This document shows positions 24,977 to 33,575 of a DNA stretch of 37,763 nucleotides, piece after piece (positions within the stretch are counted from its first letter, which is position 1; every line of letters begins with the position of its first letter). A model generated the notes under the pieces. It was not told the DNA's origin. It worked only from the letters and a program-made list of their open reading frames with translations, and made no database searches. The DNA comes from Oscillatoriales cyanobacterium RM2_1_1 (lineage in GTDB: Bacteria; Cyanobacteriota; Cyanobacteriia; Cyanobacteriales; Microcoleaceae). The position numbers were made by a program, and so were the translations under genes. The DNA is taken from contig JAAURB010000049.1 in assembly GCA_012033335.1 (NCBI GenBank), forward strand, positions 1 through 37,763, given 5' to 3'.

Positions 24977-25576
24977 ATGTCAGTGGAAAACCAAAAGCTC
25001 AGCCCCAAGATGGCTAATCAGATCTCCGAAAAGAAACCTCAGAAGACTCTCTGGCAAAGTCAGCGGGAAAATTTTTTGATTCTGATGGCAGCTTTAGGGT
25101 TATCTCTGCTGATTCGGCTGTTTATTGCTGAACCTCGCTACATTCCCTCAGATTCAATGGTTCCTACTTTACAAATTGGCGATCGCCTCCTGGTTGAAAA
25201 GGTTTCTTACAATTGGCGATCGCCTCAGCCAGGAGACATTGTGGTTTTTGCCCCACCCCAGCAACTTCGGGCCGCCGGATACACCGCAGATCAAGCGTTT
25301 ATCAAACGAATTATTGGCCGACCGGGACAAACCATTGAGGTTAAAAACGGTGAAGTTTATCTGGATCAACAAGTGTTGGGTGAAGCTTATATTGCCGAAC
25401 CGCCTGAATATCAGTTAAATCCTGTAGAAGTTCCGGCAGGTCAGTATTTTGTTATGGGAGACAATCGCAACGATAGCAATGATTCCCATGTTTGGGGGTT
25501 TCTTCCCGGTCAGAATATCATCGGTCGAGCCATTTTCCGATTCTGGCCCCTGGAACGACTGGGTTCGATGAATTGA
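24977..25576 (+). CDS. lepB: Type I signal peptidase
   Basis: LepB cleaves signal peptides of exported proteins at the outer face of the membrane. The 199-residue protein has one N-terminal membrane span (about 32-50), the catalytic Ser in SDSMVPT (S60), the general-base Lys in FIKRIIGRPG (K110) and the GDNRNDSNDSHVWG box (161-174). It is of the short Gram-positive and cyanobacterial type. The ATG at 24977 gives a 31-residue cytoplasmic lead; a second ATG 12 codons later is an alternative. Two HIP1 sites lie 37 bp apart within the gene, in identical 16-bp contexts (25174 and 25211). Confidence 0.96.
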   Translation: MSVENQKLSPKMANQISEKKPQKTLWQSQRENFLILMAALGLSLLIRLFIAEPRYIPSDSMVPTLQIGDRLLVEKVSYNWRSPQPGDIVVFAPPQQLRAAGYTADQAFIKRIIGRPGQTIEVKNGEVYLDQQVLGEAYIAEPPEYQLNPVEVPAGQYFVMGDNRNDSNDSHVWGFLPGQNIIGRAIFRFWPLERLGSMN

Positions 25577-25769
25577 GCTAAAAAGCTGAATGATGCTTGA
25601 TTGTGTGAATCAGTTGAATCGAGGTGAATGAGCATGGGCTGGAGAGGGTTTCATTTGAAAACTGTACGGCAATTGCGACTTCTTTGGGGAATAAATGTCC
25701 CTGAACATCTTGTTAAAATAGGGTGAAACCCAGCTTTATCCAGACTTTGTGGATGGCTTTGAATGGATA

Positions 25770-25797
25770 TTTTAGCAGATTAGTTTTAGCAAATTAG
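25770..25797. repeat. 14-bp tandem repeat upstream of the DUF1825 gene
   Basis: TTTTAGCAGATTAG (25770) and TTTTAGCAAATTAG (25784) differ at one base. They end 19 bp before the ATG, so they fall in the leader or core promoter. Confidence 0.75.
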
Positions 25798-25816
25798 TTA
25801 AATAATAAGGTTAGTG

Positions 25817-26140
25817 ATGGGATTCTTTGACTCGGAAATTATTCAACAGGAAGCCAGGCAATTATTCGAGGATTACCAGTCTTTGGTTAATTTAGGCGGG
25901 GACTATGGAAAGTTTGATCGAGAAGGCAAAAAACTTTACATTGAGCAGATGGAAGCTGTATTGGAGCGCTATCATATTTTCATGAAACGGTTTGAATTGT
26001 CTGAAGATTTCATGGCACAGATGACCCTGGATCAACTGAGAAATCAACTTGGTCAATTTGGCATAACTCCCGATCAAATGTTTGGTCAGATGCATGTGAC
26101 CCTAGAACGGATGAAATCAGAATTGGAGAAGCAATCTTAG
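25817..26140 (+). CDS. DUF1825 family protein
   Basis: This 107-residue helical protein matches the DUF1825 family, which is near-universal in cyanobacteria and without a known function: N-terminal MGFFDSEIIQQEARQLFEDYQ, then KLYIEQMEAVLERYHIFMKRFELSEDF and a C-terminal QLGQFGITPDQMFGQM segment. It is cytoplasmic, with no Cys. The ATG at 25817 is preferred to the GTG one codon earlier, because AAGG (25807-25810) is then 6 bp away. The gene is convergent with the DUF3086 gene. Confidence 0.92.
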   Translation: MGFFDSEIIQQEARQLFEDYQSLVNLGGDYGKFDREGKKLYIEQMEAVLERYHIFMKRFELSEDFMAQMTLDQLRNQLGQFGITPDQMFGQMHVTLERMKSELEKQS

Positions 26141-26238
26141 CCCAGCAACTAGAGGAATACAGCCTGAAACAGGATGATGGCAATAATCCGGCATAACTAG
26201 GAGGATTTGATCTGAACATTACGGTCTAGACATACAAT

Positions 26239-27429
26239 CTAGAACTGATCAACAGGGGCAGGCGGTTGATTTGAGGGCTCGGGGGCAAAGGCCAACCACA
26301 GGGGATATTGCAGCAAGGATAAACTGATTTTATCCTCAGAGTCATCCACAATAATCAGGGGCAACTTGCCCTGCTGGACGAGACGATCTGCCTTTTGAGC
26401 CACCACATTCGCATCATCAAATAGAACGATACCCTGTTCTGGGCCAAAATCTCGCCGATCAATCCCCAGACAGTCCTGTAAACCCCGTCTCCAATCTCCT
26501 AGACGCTCTGGGGTATTGGCTAAAATCAGGGTACAAAGTTGGCGATCATAGAGGGTTCGTAGAATAGAGATGATGGCTGAAGTAATCAGAATATTCTGCA
26601 AACGGCTGCCCATGGTTCGCAGGGCTCCCCGTCCTCCCTGGGCAAAAAACCAGTTGGCTACCCGTTTGGCATGAATCGGCTCAAAGGTGCGACGCAGTTG
26701 CCAGGCCGGGCCATAATAGTCAGGGGTAGTGCGATATTGATCGAGTAGTTGGCGAATCTGACGAGCTTGCTCTTGGAAGCCTTGTTCTGTGAATTGGGGC
26801 ATTATTGCCGTAGGGGGGGCTTCTGGAGTTGAGCGTTTTTTAGTTGATCTAACCGTTTGCTCTGGAGCGGCAGGAACCGGATCAGGAACCAAATCCAATT
26901 GTTCCGCTGTGCTAGCTAGATCTTGTAAGCTCCCAACCAAATAATCCTTGAATCCTTGTACCCGGATTGCTAAATCCTGGGAAACCCCAGCAAAACTAGT
27001 TCGCATTTCCTGCTGAATCCGATCTCGCCGTCGCTCGAGCTTCTCAACGTCCAATTGCAGGGTTTGTTTGCGTTGTTCAAGCTGGGTGAGGGCTTCTGAC
27101 ACCAGATTATTGAGGGCTGTATTCAATTCCTGCTGGTCGTTTGACAGGTTGATCTGGCTCACTGAACTGGTCTTGTTTGGTTTCTGAGGCTGGTCGAGGG
27201 GTTTTCCCAGTTGAAGCTCAGACCCTTTTGGGGACTCTGTCAGGGGCTCCATCAGGGGTTCAATGGCGGGCTCAGTAAGGGGCTCAATAAACAGTTCATT
27301 CTGGGATTTAGGGGGATTATTGTTCATGTCTATCTCAGAAATATCTGTCTCAGAATTGATCTCAGAAGCGATCGCAAAGTCTGCTACAGGCTTTCTAGAT
27401 TCAGGGATTTGGGTATCTTCTGGGTTCAT
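26239..27429 (-). CDS. DUF3086-type cyanobacterial protein with coiled coil
   Basis: This 396-residue protein has an acidic, disordered N-terminus (about 1-95) containing a Pro/Leu/Glu repeat (EPLTEP type), a coiled coil (about 95-150, LEQRKQTLQLDVEKLERRRDR), a second variable linker and a conserved C-terminal domain (about 215-385). That domain has YGPAWQLRRTFEPIHAKRVANWF, GGRGALRTMGSRLQNIL and LANTPERLGDWRRGLQDCLG. From memory this matches DUF3086, restricted to cyanobacteria, with no known role. No signal or membrane span is seen. The RND gene lies upstream on the same strand, ending 61 bp before this start. Confidence 0.82.
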   Translation of the reverse strand: MNPEDTQIPESRKPVADFAIASEINSETDISEIDMNNNPPKSQNELFIEPLTEPAIEPLMEPLTESPKGSELQLGKPLDQPQKPNKTSSVSQINLSNDQQELNTALNNLVSEALTQLEQRKQTLQLDVEKLERRRDRIQQEMRTSFAGVSQDLAIRVQGFKDYLVGSLQDLASTAEQLDLVPDPVPAAPEQTVRSTKKRSTPEAPPTAIMPQFTEQGFQEQARQIRQLLDQYRTTPDYYGPAWQLRRTFEPIHAKRVANWFFAQGGRGALRTMGSRLQNILITSAIISILRTLYDRQLCTLILANTPERLGDWRRGLQDCLGIDRRDFGPEQGIVLFDDANVVAQKADRLVQQGKLPLIIVDDSEDKISLSLLQYPLWLAFAPEPSNQPPAPVDQF

Positions 27430-27447
27430 TGAAATGGATCACTTCCT

Positions 27448-27477
27448 TGCACATTGATGCCATGCACATTGATGCTG
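27448..27477. repeat. 15-bp tandem repeat upstream of the DUF3086 gene
   Basis: TGCACATTGATGCCA (27448) and TGCACATTGATGCTG (27463) fill much of the 61-bp spacer between the RND and DUF3086 genes. Confidence 0.75.
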
Positions 27478-27490
27478 TGCCTATTCAATT

Positions 27491-30355
27491 CTAACGTTTG
27501 AACTTTGACTCTAATCCCGACCTCCTATCTTTTAACCGATTTTCTAACCTGTCTTCTAGAATAGTGTAAAGCACCGGAACCACAATCAAACTCAATAAAG
27601 CTGAAGTGATTAAGCCTCCCATAATCGCCACAGCCATGGGCTGACGCAGTTCACTTCCTGTGCCCAATCCTAAAGCAACGGGTAACATTCCCAAAATGGT
27701 TGAGAGGGTTGTCATAAAAATCGGTCGCAATCTCACCTGTCCCATGGCCAGAATAGCATCGGTGCGATTCAACCCCTGCCGTCGCAGTTGGTTAATATAA
27801 TCCACAATCAGCAACGCATTTTTGTCCAGTAATCCCAACAGAAAAATCAGCCCAATTACGGAGATAATCCCAAAATCGCTCTGGGTTATCAGCAACGCCA
27901 CCATGGCCCCCACCATGGACAAGGGCAGGGACAAGCCCACCACCAGAGGTTCCAGAAATCGCCCAAAGGTGAGCAGCAATACCCCCAACATTAAGACCAC
28001 AGAAACAGTCAGAGTCAGGGCAAAACTCCGCAACACCTGACCAATCCGAGCAGAATCCCCCGTCAGTTTCAGGGTTACCCCCGGAGGCAGGAGAGGCTGA
28101 GCTAGGGCAGTTAATGTTGCCGTTGCATCTCCCAACAGTTGATCCTGACTCAGGTTAGCGGTGACATAGGCGGCTCGCTGCCGTTGAAAATGCTGAATTT
28201 GATTGATTGACCCAGCTAGATTCTCTGACCCCGTTGCTCCCACATCCACCAATCCAGGAACCTGGGCGGCTTTCTGTTGAATCCCTTGGGCTGCTTGGGT
28301 CAAAGCTTGAATATCTTCCCCGACCAAAACAATTTGCAGGGGTTTTTCATCTCCAGTTTCCACAAATTGAATGTCTTCCACACTCACGCTGACATCTGGA
28401 ATTTCAGGCAGGGCGATCCGAATTTGATCTTGAGCGGCGGCGGTGGTTAGTTGCCGCTCGTCCTTGAGCTTGACGTAGATTTTGCCTTTGTTGGGTTGTC
28501 CCCGCAGACCAATAACAGTGTAGGTTGACTCCACCCCGGGCTGATTCAGAATTGTAGTTTCAATCTCTTCCCCCAAGTTGCGAGTTCTCCGCAGGAGAAA
28601 TTTTACCGGATTGCGAGCTAGTTCCCGAATCCAGCTAAACCCTCCAGGGGAGGCCCCTGGCCCATTAACCGGAATTGGCTGGCCCAGTTCCTCCGTTGGC
28701 AACGGGGAACCCGAAGAGCTCGTGTCCTCCGTTGGGGCAAGGGTTTTAAGGGAAGCCGCCGCTTGCCCCTGAGGTTCGGAGGGCAAATTGCCCGAAAGAT
28801 TACCGGGAAGATTCGGCAATGTTGTAGTGTAAATCACGTTGAATTCCCCCCGATCAAGTTTGGGTAAAAATCCCTGGGGTACCAGGGGAACCAATCCCAT
28901 TCCCCCGATCAAGCTCAGAATAGCCAGACCGATCACCCAACCCCGATGCCCCAGTGACCATTGCAGTAATCGTTGATAGGGTTGGGTCAATGACAGCAGA
29001 TCAGCCGGGACTCCAGAAGTTTCCTCGATGCTGACGGTATTGATGTTTCTGCCATTAGTCTTGCCCTTCAGCCAATACATTGCCAGCACGGGAGACAAGG
29101 TGCGAGCCACTAAAAGGGAAATCAAAACCGCCGCTGAAATCGTCAAGGCAAAGGGTTTAAAAAATTGTCCTAAAGCGTCTCCCATCAAGGCAACCGGCAG
29201 AAAAACCGCCACAATGGTCAGGGTGGAAGCACTCACGGTCAGGCCAATTTCATCAGTAGCTTGAATCGCAGCTTGCCGGGGGGGCTCTCCCGCCGCCAAA
29301 TGCCGCGCAATATTCTCGACATCAACAATCGCATCATCTACCACAATTCCCATCACCAATGCTAGGGCTAGTAGCGTAATCGTTTCCAGATTGAATCCTG
29401 CGATCGCCATCACCATAAAAGTGCCCAATAACGAGAGGGGAATAGCGATCGCGCTAATCAAAGTTGCCCGCCAATCCCTTAAAAATAAAAAAATCACCCC
29501 AATGGCTAAGACAATGCCAATCCCCAGTTCATCAATGGTAGATTGGGTAGCCCCTCGAATATACTCAGCCTGGGTTTCTGCCAATTGAAACGTTATATCG
29601 GGGAGGGTTTGCCGGAGAGAATTTATAGTATCCTCAACCTGGTTGACCACCTCCAAGGTATTGGCATCCCCCCGTTTGATCACCTGAAATGCTAGTGCAT
29701 TTTTCCCATTGAATCGTACTAAAGTTGGGGGATTTTGGGCAAGAACTGGATCAGAAAAACCCGCACGACTTCCTACCGTGGACGTGCCTTCCCCCAAAAG
29801 ATTGACCTTGAGAACCCCCGGTAATTGGGCAATTTTGGGGATGATTTGGGCCTGGGCAATTTGGGCTAAGGCTTCTAGGTCTTGAGTTTCATTCAAGAGG
29901 GCGTAACTAATCGCAGCGGATTCATTCAAATTCAGGGGGAGAACTTCATATTGGGTTCCGGTGGGGAAGGTCAAGGGATTCAACGCGGATCTGACTGCCG
30001 CCGTGGCAGACTCCAAACCCATTCCCACCAGAAAAGCCGAACTGACAACGGTTCGTCCCGCCAGGGTGGTGGAGCGCAGGTCGTACAGTCCGGCAATCTC
30101 CGCAACCGCCTGCTCAATTGGTTGGGTAAGCTGAGCTTCGGTGGCCAGAGCGGTTTCAACTGGAGCTGTGGCATTGACCACCACCACCGGAAAGGTGACA
30201 TCCGGAAACAGGGCATATTTCAAACTACTCAACGCTAACAATCCGGCGATCGCAATGGCAATCCAGCCAGCAATGGTCAATCGGGGATAGGCTATGGCCC
30301 AGCGGGAAATATTTAAGCGTTCGCGCCAGGGTATTCGGGGGGAAGATTGGGTCAT
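27491..30355 (-). CDS. RND-family efflux pump inner-membrane subunit
   Basis: This 954-residue proton-driven exporter subunit has the AcrB-like layout: TM1 (about 22-45), porter domain, TM2-TM6 (about 275-430), TM7 (about 472-492), second porter domain and TM8-TM12. The proton-relay Asp pair is present in TM4 (GIVVDDAIVDVEN, D340-D341), and the Lys of TM10 is present in LLGLLDKNALLIVDY. A Pro/Gly/Ser-rich stretch of about 75 residues (about 514-588) interrupts the second porter domain after IYTTTLP. No membrane-fusion protein or outer-membrane channel gene is adjacent, so partners must be elsewhere. The substrate (drug or metal) cannot be told; the pattern fits hydrophobe-type more than heavy-metal pumps. 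Confidence 0.93.
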   Translation of the reverse strand: MTQSSPRIPWRERLNISRWAIAYPRLTIAGWIAIAIAGLLALSSLKYALFPDVTFPVVVVNATAPVETALATEAQLTQPIEQAVAEIAGLYDLRSTTLAGRTVVSSAFLVGMGLESATAAVRSALNPLTFPTGTQYEVLPLNLNESAAISYALLNETQDLEALAQIAQAQIIPKIAQLPGVLKVNLLGEGTSTVGSRAGFSDPVLAQNPPTLVRFNGKNALAFQVIKRGDANTLEVVNQVEDTINSLRQTLPDITFQLAETQAEYIRGATQSTIDELGIGIVLAIGVIFLFLRDWRATLISAIAIPLSLLGTFMVMAIAGFNLETITLLALALVMGIVVDDAIVDVENIARHLAAGEPPRQAAIQATDEIGLTVSASTLTIVAVFLPVALMGDALGQFFKPFALTISAAVLISLLVARTLSPVLAMYWLKGKTNGRNINTVSIEETSGVPADLLSLTQPYQRLLQWSLGHRGWVIGLAILSLIGGMGLVPLVPQGFLPKLDRGEFNVIYTTTLPNLPGNLSGNLPSEPQGQAAASLKTLAPTEDTSSSGSPLPTEELGQPIPVNGPGASPGGFSWIRELARNPVKFLLRRTRNLGEEIETTILNQPGVESTYTVIGLRGQPNKGKIYVKLKDERQLTTAAAQDQIRIALPEIPDVSVSVEDIQFVETGDEKPLQIVLVGEDIQALTQAAQGIQQKAAQVPGLVDVGATGSENLAGSINQIQHFQRQRAAYVTANLSQDQLLGDATATLTALAQPLLPPGVTLKLTGDSARIGQVLRSFALTLTVSVVLMLGVLLLTFGRFLEPLVVGLSLPLSMVGAMVALLITQSDFGIISVIGLIFLLGLLDKNALLIVDYINQLRRQGLNRTDAILAMGQVRLRPIFMTTLSTILGMLPVALGLGTGSELRQPMAVAIMGGLITSALLSLIVVPVLYTILEDRLENRLKDRRSGLESKFKR

Positions 30356-30434
30356 TCAGGTAAAAGGTTCGACAGGCTCCAAATTAGAAATGTTAAAGTA
30401 AGATCAGCAAAATGCCTGCTGATTCTCCATTCAG

Positions 30435-30926
30435 ATGACTGAGATTTGCCTCCGTCTGGCAACAGAGCCCGATATTGATTTCATCCTGATCCAGGAATAC
30501 CGGGAGGATTTTCGCAATTATATCGGGCGGTTCACCCGGCCAGAGCATTTATTCAACCTAAAGGATCCAGATCAATCCTATCTGATGGTTGAGCAGAATT
30601 CCCGCAAGCCCTTGGGGTATATCATTCTCAATGACTTAACTTCAGAACATCACGGCATTCTCCTCAAGCGAATTGTGATTGCTGAACCCAACAAAGGCTA
30701 TGGCAAAAAAGCGTTACAACAGTTGATGAAAAAGGTATTTGAGGAATACAATGCCCATCGATTCTGGCTTGACGTTTTTGTGAAGAACCAGCGGGCCAGA
30801 TCGGTTTATCGTTCCCTGGGATTTCGAGAGGAAGGCATCTTGAGAGACACGATCAAGCAGGAAAACACCTATCGCTCCCTGGTGGTCATGTCTCTGTTGC
30901 AGCCAGAGTATCAAGCCCTGAATTAA
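30435..30926 (+). CDS. GNAT family N-acetyltransferase
   Basis: The 163-residue protein transfers an acetyl group from acetyl-CoA to an unknown amine. The acetyl-CoA-binding motif is visible as LKRIVIAEPNKGYGKKALQQLM (about 78-97, with the Gly-x-Gly loop as NKGYGK), followed by the FWLDVFVKNQRARSVYRSLGF strand-helix typical of RimJ/RimL-like proteins. It has no membrane or signal segment. It is divergent from the RND pump with a 79-bp shared promoter region and convergent with pyrE. Confidence 0.92.
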   Translation: MTEICLRLATEPDIDFILIQEYREDFRNYIGRFTRPEHLFNLKDPDQSYLMVEQNSRKPLGYIILNDLTSEHHGILLKRIVIAEPNKGYGKKALQQLMKKVFEEYNAHRFWLDVFVKNQRARSVYRSLGFREEGILRDTIKQENTYRSLVVMSLLQPEYQALN

Positions 30927-31012
30927 TCGGTTAAGGTCAGCATCCATCAGTTTGGAGAGGTCTGCAAATTACCAGAGAAGCAGTTTTTTATTCCCCAATT
31001 TTCTGAACTATA

Positions 31013-31642
31013 TTAGCTCTGAAGTTCCGGGTGTAGCTCTCGATGACGGGTCTGCAAATCTGCGATGGTGTAGAGGGCTTGAAACTGTAAACCTGTCTCT
31101 TGATAGAGTTCACTGCCGCCCTGCTGGCGATCTACCAGGGCGATAACCTGCTCAACGGAGTACCCGGCGGCCTGCAATCGAGTCACCGCCTTGAGAGCAG
31201 ACTGACCGGTGGTTACGACATCTTCCAAGACCACGACCGGACTTCCGGAGGGCAATTCTGGCCCCTCAATATAAGCCTGGGTTCCATGGCCTTTGGCTTC
31301 CTTACGGACAATTAAACCCAATACAGGTTCATTATTATAAGCCGATACGACGCTGACAGCACTGACAATTGGATCAGCCCCCAAGGTCAGGCCAGCAACA
31401 GCTTGGGTGCCCACCGGGAGCAAGCTACAGAGTAATCGACCGATGGCTAGAGCCCCGTAAGGATGCAGAGTAACGGGCTTGCCATTGATGTAGTAGGAAC
31501 TTTTTTGGCCTGAAGATAAGGTAAAATCCCCCTCTCGATAGGCCAACCGACAGAATAAGTCTAAAAGCCACTCCCGGAGTATTTTCAGATCGGCTGTGGC
31601 CAGTTGCGGATTAGGTTGAGGAAAGGGTTGAGGAGAGTTCAT
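31013..31642 (-). CDS. pyrE: Orotate phosphoribosyltransferase
   Basis: PyrE joins orotate to PRPP to form orotidine 5'-monophosphate in pyrimidine synthesis. The 209-residue protein has the PRPP-binding motif VVVLEDVVTTGQSALKAV (about 136-153), the N-terminal SSGQKSSYYINGKPVTLHP substrate region (about 43-61), GADPIVSAV and RKEAKGHG (113-120, the flexible catalytic loop). Length is normal. No other pyr gene is adjacent. A TATAAT-like box at about 31690 is present, but its spacing to a -35 element is unclear. Confidence 0.95.
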   Translation of the reverse strand: MNSPQPFPQPNPQLATADLKILREWLLDLFCRLAYREGDFTLSSGQKSSYYINGKPVTLHPYGALAIGRLLCSLLPVGTQAVAGLTLGADPIVSAVSVVSAYNNEPVLGLIVRKEAKGHGTQAYIEGPELPSGSPVVVLEDVVTTGQSALKAVTRLQAAGYSVEQVIALVDRQQGGSELYQETGLQFQALYTIADLQTRHRELHPELQS

Positions 31643-31757
31643 AAAAAAGCAGTGACATGAATAATACAGGTAAGATTATCGGGAGTCAGTATAATATATA
31701 CCAACAAACCCTGACGGCTGGTCAGTCTGGATTAATCTGGATCCAGCCATTGGATCT

Positions 31758-31796
31758 AATGGCTAGACTCAATAGCTAGACACAATGGTTTGGGTC
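31758..31796. repeat. 13-bp tandem repeat, three copies
   Basis: AATGGCTAGACTC (31758), AATAGCTAGACAC (31771) and a diverged AATGGTTTGGGTC (31784). Confidence 0.75.
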
Positions 31797-31866
31797 AAAA
31801 CGATGATCGATGTAATATTCGGAATAATCAGTAGATTGACGCAATTAATTAGAAGATTAATGTAGG

Positions 31867-31907
31867 GATGAAGGGGGCACTGCTCCCTTCCTGGGGCTTC
31901 GCCCCAG
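31867..31907 (+). repeat. Dispersed repeat family B with adjacent hairpin
   Basis: GATGAAGGGGGCACTGCTCC and the following CTTC match the copy at 36267-36289 (GATGAAGGGACAATGCTCCC). Here it is followed by a perfect 7-bp stem hairpin with a TTC loop (31891-31907). Confidence 0.55.
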
Positions 31908-32072
31908 ATTTCCTTCCATTTGACAATTAATTACAACCACCTACTTACTTGGAATATTCAGATAGGTAGGATCAGATATGATTGGGGGCTGGACTCTAGT
32001 ATGATACTTGGAGTTTAGGTGTTGAGAAGAGTATGATCAAATCTTCAAATCTAGTGAGGGAAAATTTGTAAA

Positions 32073-32495
32073 ATGAGTATTTATTCTAAGCTTTTGGGTG
32101 GTGGAGTAGCGATCGCCGGAGCATCTGCCCTATTCGCCTTTGCTCCTGTTGCCCTAGCTGATGAAACTAATTTTCAGCCCTTTGCTGAAGAATTCACAGA
32201 GGCGGCAACTCGGGTGTCTGGAGATTCCTTTGAAGCGACTAGTTTTTTGGGACAGTTGACTACTATTTTTGGGATTGCGTTTCCCTGGCCTGGAAATATC
32301 AATGCGTTTCCAGAGTCTAATATTGCCAGTGATGCCAATTCTTTTAATCAGGTTCATCGGGAAGCCATGTTGAAGCAAACCGTGACTGATCCCTTTATTC
32401 GCACGCCAGATTTGATTAATCCTTTCAATACTTCAATTTTGTCCCAACCCAACTTTATTAATCCAGCTCTCCCGGCTCCAAGACAGGTGCAGTAG
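32073..32495 (+). CDS. Secreted hypothetical protein
   Basis: This 140-residue protein begins with a clear signal peptide (hydrophobic core about 8-25, likely cut after PVALA at about residue 29). The mature part has no Cys, is rich in Asn, Phe and Pro, and has a repeating Phe-Asn-Pro flavour (FPWPGNINAFPES, LINPFNTSI, NFINPALPAP). It is probably periplasmic or extracellular. No family is recognised. It lies between two repeat-rich spacers and is not obviously in an operon. Confidence 0.75.
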   Translation: MSIYSKLLGGGVAIAGASALFAFAPVALADETNFQPFAEEFTEAATRVSGDSFEATSFLGQLTTIFGIAFPWPGNINAFPESNIASDANSFNQVHREAMLKQTVTDPFIRTPDLINPFNTSILSQPNFINPALPAPRQVQ

Positions 32496-32608
32496 TTTTT
32501 CAAGAGGGTTCTAAGTCTAGAAACGTTCAGTGACTTCTTGGGTTGAAGTCTGTCGCGGGTTCTTAACTTTATAACCCGGGCCCTAGGGAGATTGTCAGGC
32601 AAGTTGCT

Positions 32609-32648
32609 ATGGCAGTCCTAAATCAATCTTGGAAAAACCGCAAGCGGA
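32609..32648 (-). repeat. Dispersed repeat family C
   Basis: Read on the minus strand this stretch shows CCGCTTGC, a TTTTTC run and then ATTGATTTAGGACTGCCAT. The + strand at 36309-36346 has the same order with ATTGATTTAGGACTGCTAT (that is, 19 bp with one mismatch). It may be a relic of a small mobile element. Confidence 0.55.
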
Positions 32649-32711
32649 GTTTGGGAATTCATCCCCAAGAACATAAGGGTTTAGTGCTGACAAAGCGTGA
32701 TTGGGTTTAGA

Positions 32712-32836
32712 CTTGCCTGCTGGCCGATAGCCGCCTCGGCTATTCTACATTACCTACATAGTGCGTTTAAAGTTTGTCTGAACTCTTGCCTGCTGGCCAA
32801 CATCCGAGACGGCTGTTCTACTCGATTTAATCCATA
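32712..32836 (+). repeat. Dispersed repeat family A, two copies in tandem
   Basis: Both copies begin CTTGCCTGCTGGCC (32712 and 32785), continue with an AGCCG..TCGGCT or CCGAGACGGCT core and the TATTC or TGTTC step. The second ends CGATTTAATCCATA. The period is 73 bp. Confidence 0.75.
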
Positions 32837-32848
32837 ACCCCTTAGATC

Positions 32849-33058
32849 GTGGCAAATCTAACCGCTTTGCAGTTTTACATCGTTAAGCAACCCTCGGGTC
32901 ATTGTGATATTTTCTCCGCTGAGCAGATGCCTGGAGCAATAGATCGGACTGACTCTTCAACCAACACCCTCAACCAGTGGGGGCCTTTTACTTCTCGGGA
33001 TGAAGCGATCTCCCGTCGAGTTGGATTGATTCGGGCCGGCAAGTGTCAACCTCAGTAG
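32849..33058 (+). CDS. Small conserved-looking protein
   Basis: The 69-residue soluble protein starts at a GTG (32849). It has an N-terminal strand LQFYIVKQPSGHCDI, a polar middle and a C-terminal WGPFTSRDEAISRRVGLIRAGKC block. I recall similar short cyanobacterial proteins with this WGPF...RRVGLIRAGKC ending, without a reliable function. It has two Cys (about 19 and 66). The stop lies 9 bp before the Nudix gene, so this is the first gene of a three-gene unit (small protein, Nudix, AI-2E permease). A family A repeat ends 12 bp upstream. Confidence 0.75.
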   Translation: MANLTALQFYIVKQPSGHCDIFSAEQMPGAIDRTDSSTNTLNQWGPFTSRDEAISRRVGLIRAGKCQPQ

Positions 33059-33067
33059 GTTTGAGCA

Positions 33068-33565
33068 ATGGATGAATTTGTCATCGATCAGAGTTGGTAT
33101 CAAGTCTCCGCTGTATTGAACCCTGATTTGCCGACGGAGATTTCGGCAGGAGGCATTGTGGTGCGGGGTGAGGCTGGGAGGATTTATCTGGCCTTGATTG
33201 AAGAGGGGCCTGATCGACCTGGTTTTGTCCTGCCTAAAGGCCATGTTGATCCAGGAGAAACGATTGAACAGGCAGCCCGCCGGGAAATTGCCGAGGAAGC
33301 TGGTTTATCAGAGCTTCAACTAATAGCGGATTTGGGCGTTCGAGAACGGCTGAATCTATCTAAGACGGCCTGGAAAAAAATCTATTACTTTTTATTCACT
33401 ACAGAGCAGGTGGAGGGGGTTCCTACGGATCTCTACAAATCCTATCAACTTCACTGGTTTGCCCTAGAGAAATTGCCCCGATTGTTCTGGCCAGAACAAT
33501 CGCAATTGGTGGAATCTCACCGGACTCTGATTCAATGTTCTCTGGCTATTTTTCCCCAGGATTAG
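33068..33565 (+). CDS. Nudix hydrolase
   Basis: This 165-residue protein hydrolyses a nucleoside diphosphate linked to some other group, with Mg2+. The complete Nudix box is at residues 58-80, reading G-x5-E-x7-R-E-I-A-E-E-A-G-L with all metal-binding Glu residues. The N-terminal SAGGIVVR and FVLPKGH strands are typical. The exact substrate (for example diadenosine polyphosphate, ADP-ribose or an RNA cap) cannot be assigned. It sits within a compact operon: 9 bp after the small protein gene, and its stop overlaps the ribosome binding site of the permease gene. Confidence 0.93.
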   Translation: MDEFVIDQSWYQVSAVLNPDLPTEISAGGIVVRGEAGRIYLALIEEGPDRPGFVLPKGHVDPGETIEQAARREIAEEAGLSELQLIADLGVRERLNLSKTAWKKIYYFLFTTEQVEGVPTDLYKSYQLHWFALEKLPRLFWPEQSQLVESHRTLIQCSLAIFPQD

Positions 33566-33570
33566 GAGGT
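33564..33570 (+). promoter_or_regulatory. Ribosome binding site of the AI-2E permease
   Basis: AGGAGGT lies 5 bp before the GTG at 33576 and overlaps the TAG stop of the Nudix gene (33563-33565). This decides the GTG start and points to coupled translation. Confidence 0.85.
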
Positions 33571-33575
33571 CACCT

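Larger units (their letters stand above)
31643..32072. other. 430-bp spacer between pyrE and the secreted protein gene
   Basis: Contents from left to right: the divergent promoter side of pyrE, a 10-bp TCTGGATTAA-type duplication (31727-31746), a 13-bp repeat (31758-31796), a family B repeat with a perfect CTGGGGC-TTC-GCCCCAG hairpin (31867-31907) and an AT-rich stretch before the + strand gene. A TATGAT box at about 32000 could be the -10 element of that gene. No ORF is convincing. Confidence 0.5.
32496..32848. other. 353-bp repeat-rich spacer
   Basis: It contains a family C repeat (32609-32648, minus orientation) and two family A copies in tandem at 32712-32757 and 32785-32836 with a 73-bp period. 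The second A copy ends 12 bp before the GTG of the 69-residue protein. No ORF is supported. Confidence 0.6.

Noticed and set aside
24826-25017. ORF with a KVRVRVRVKVKK stretch upstream of lepB
   Set aside because: The basic stretch comes from the GTTAG hexamer array and the ORF overlaps the lepB start in another frame.
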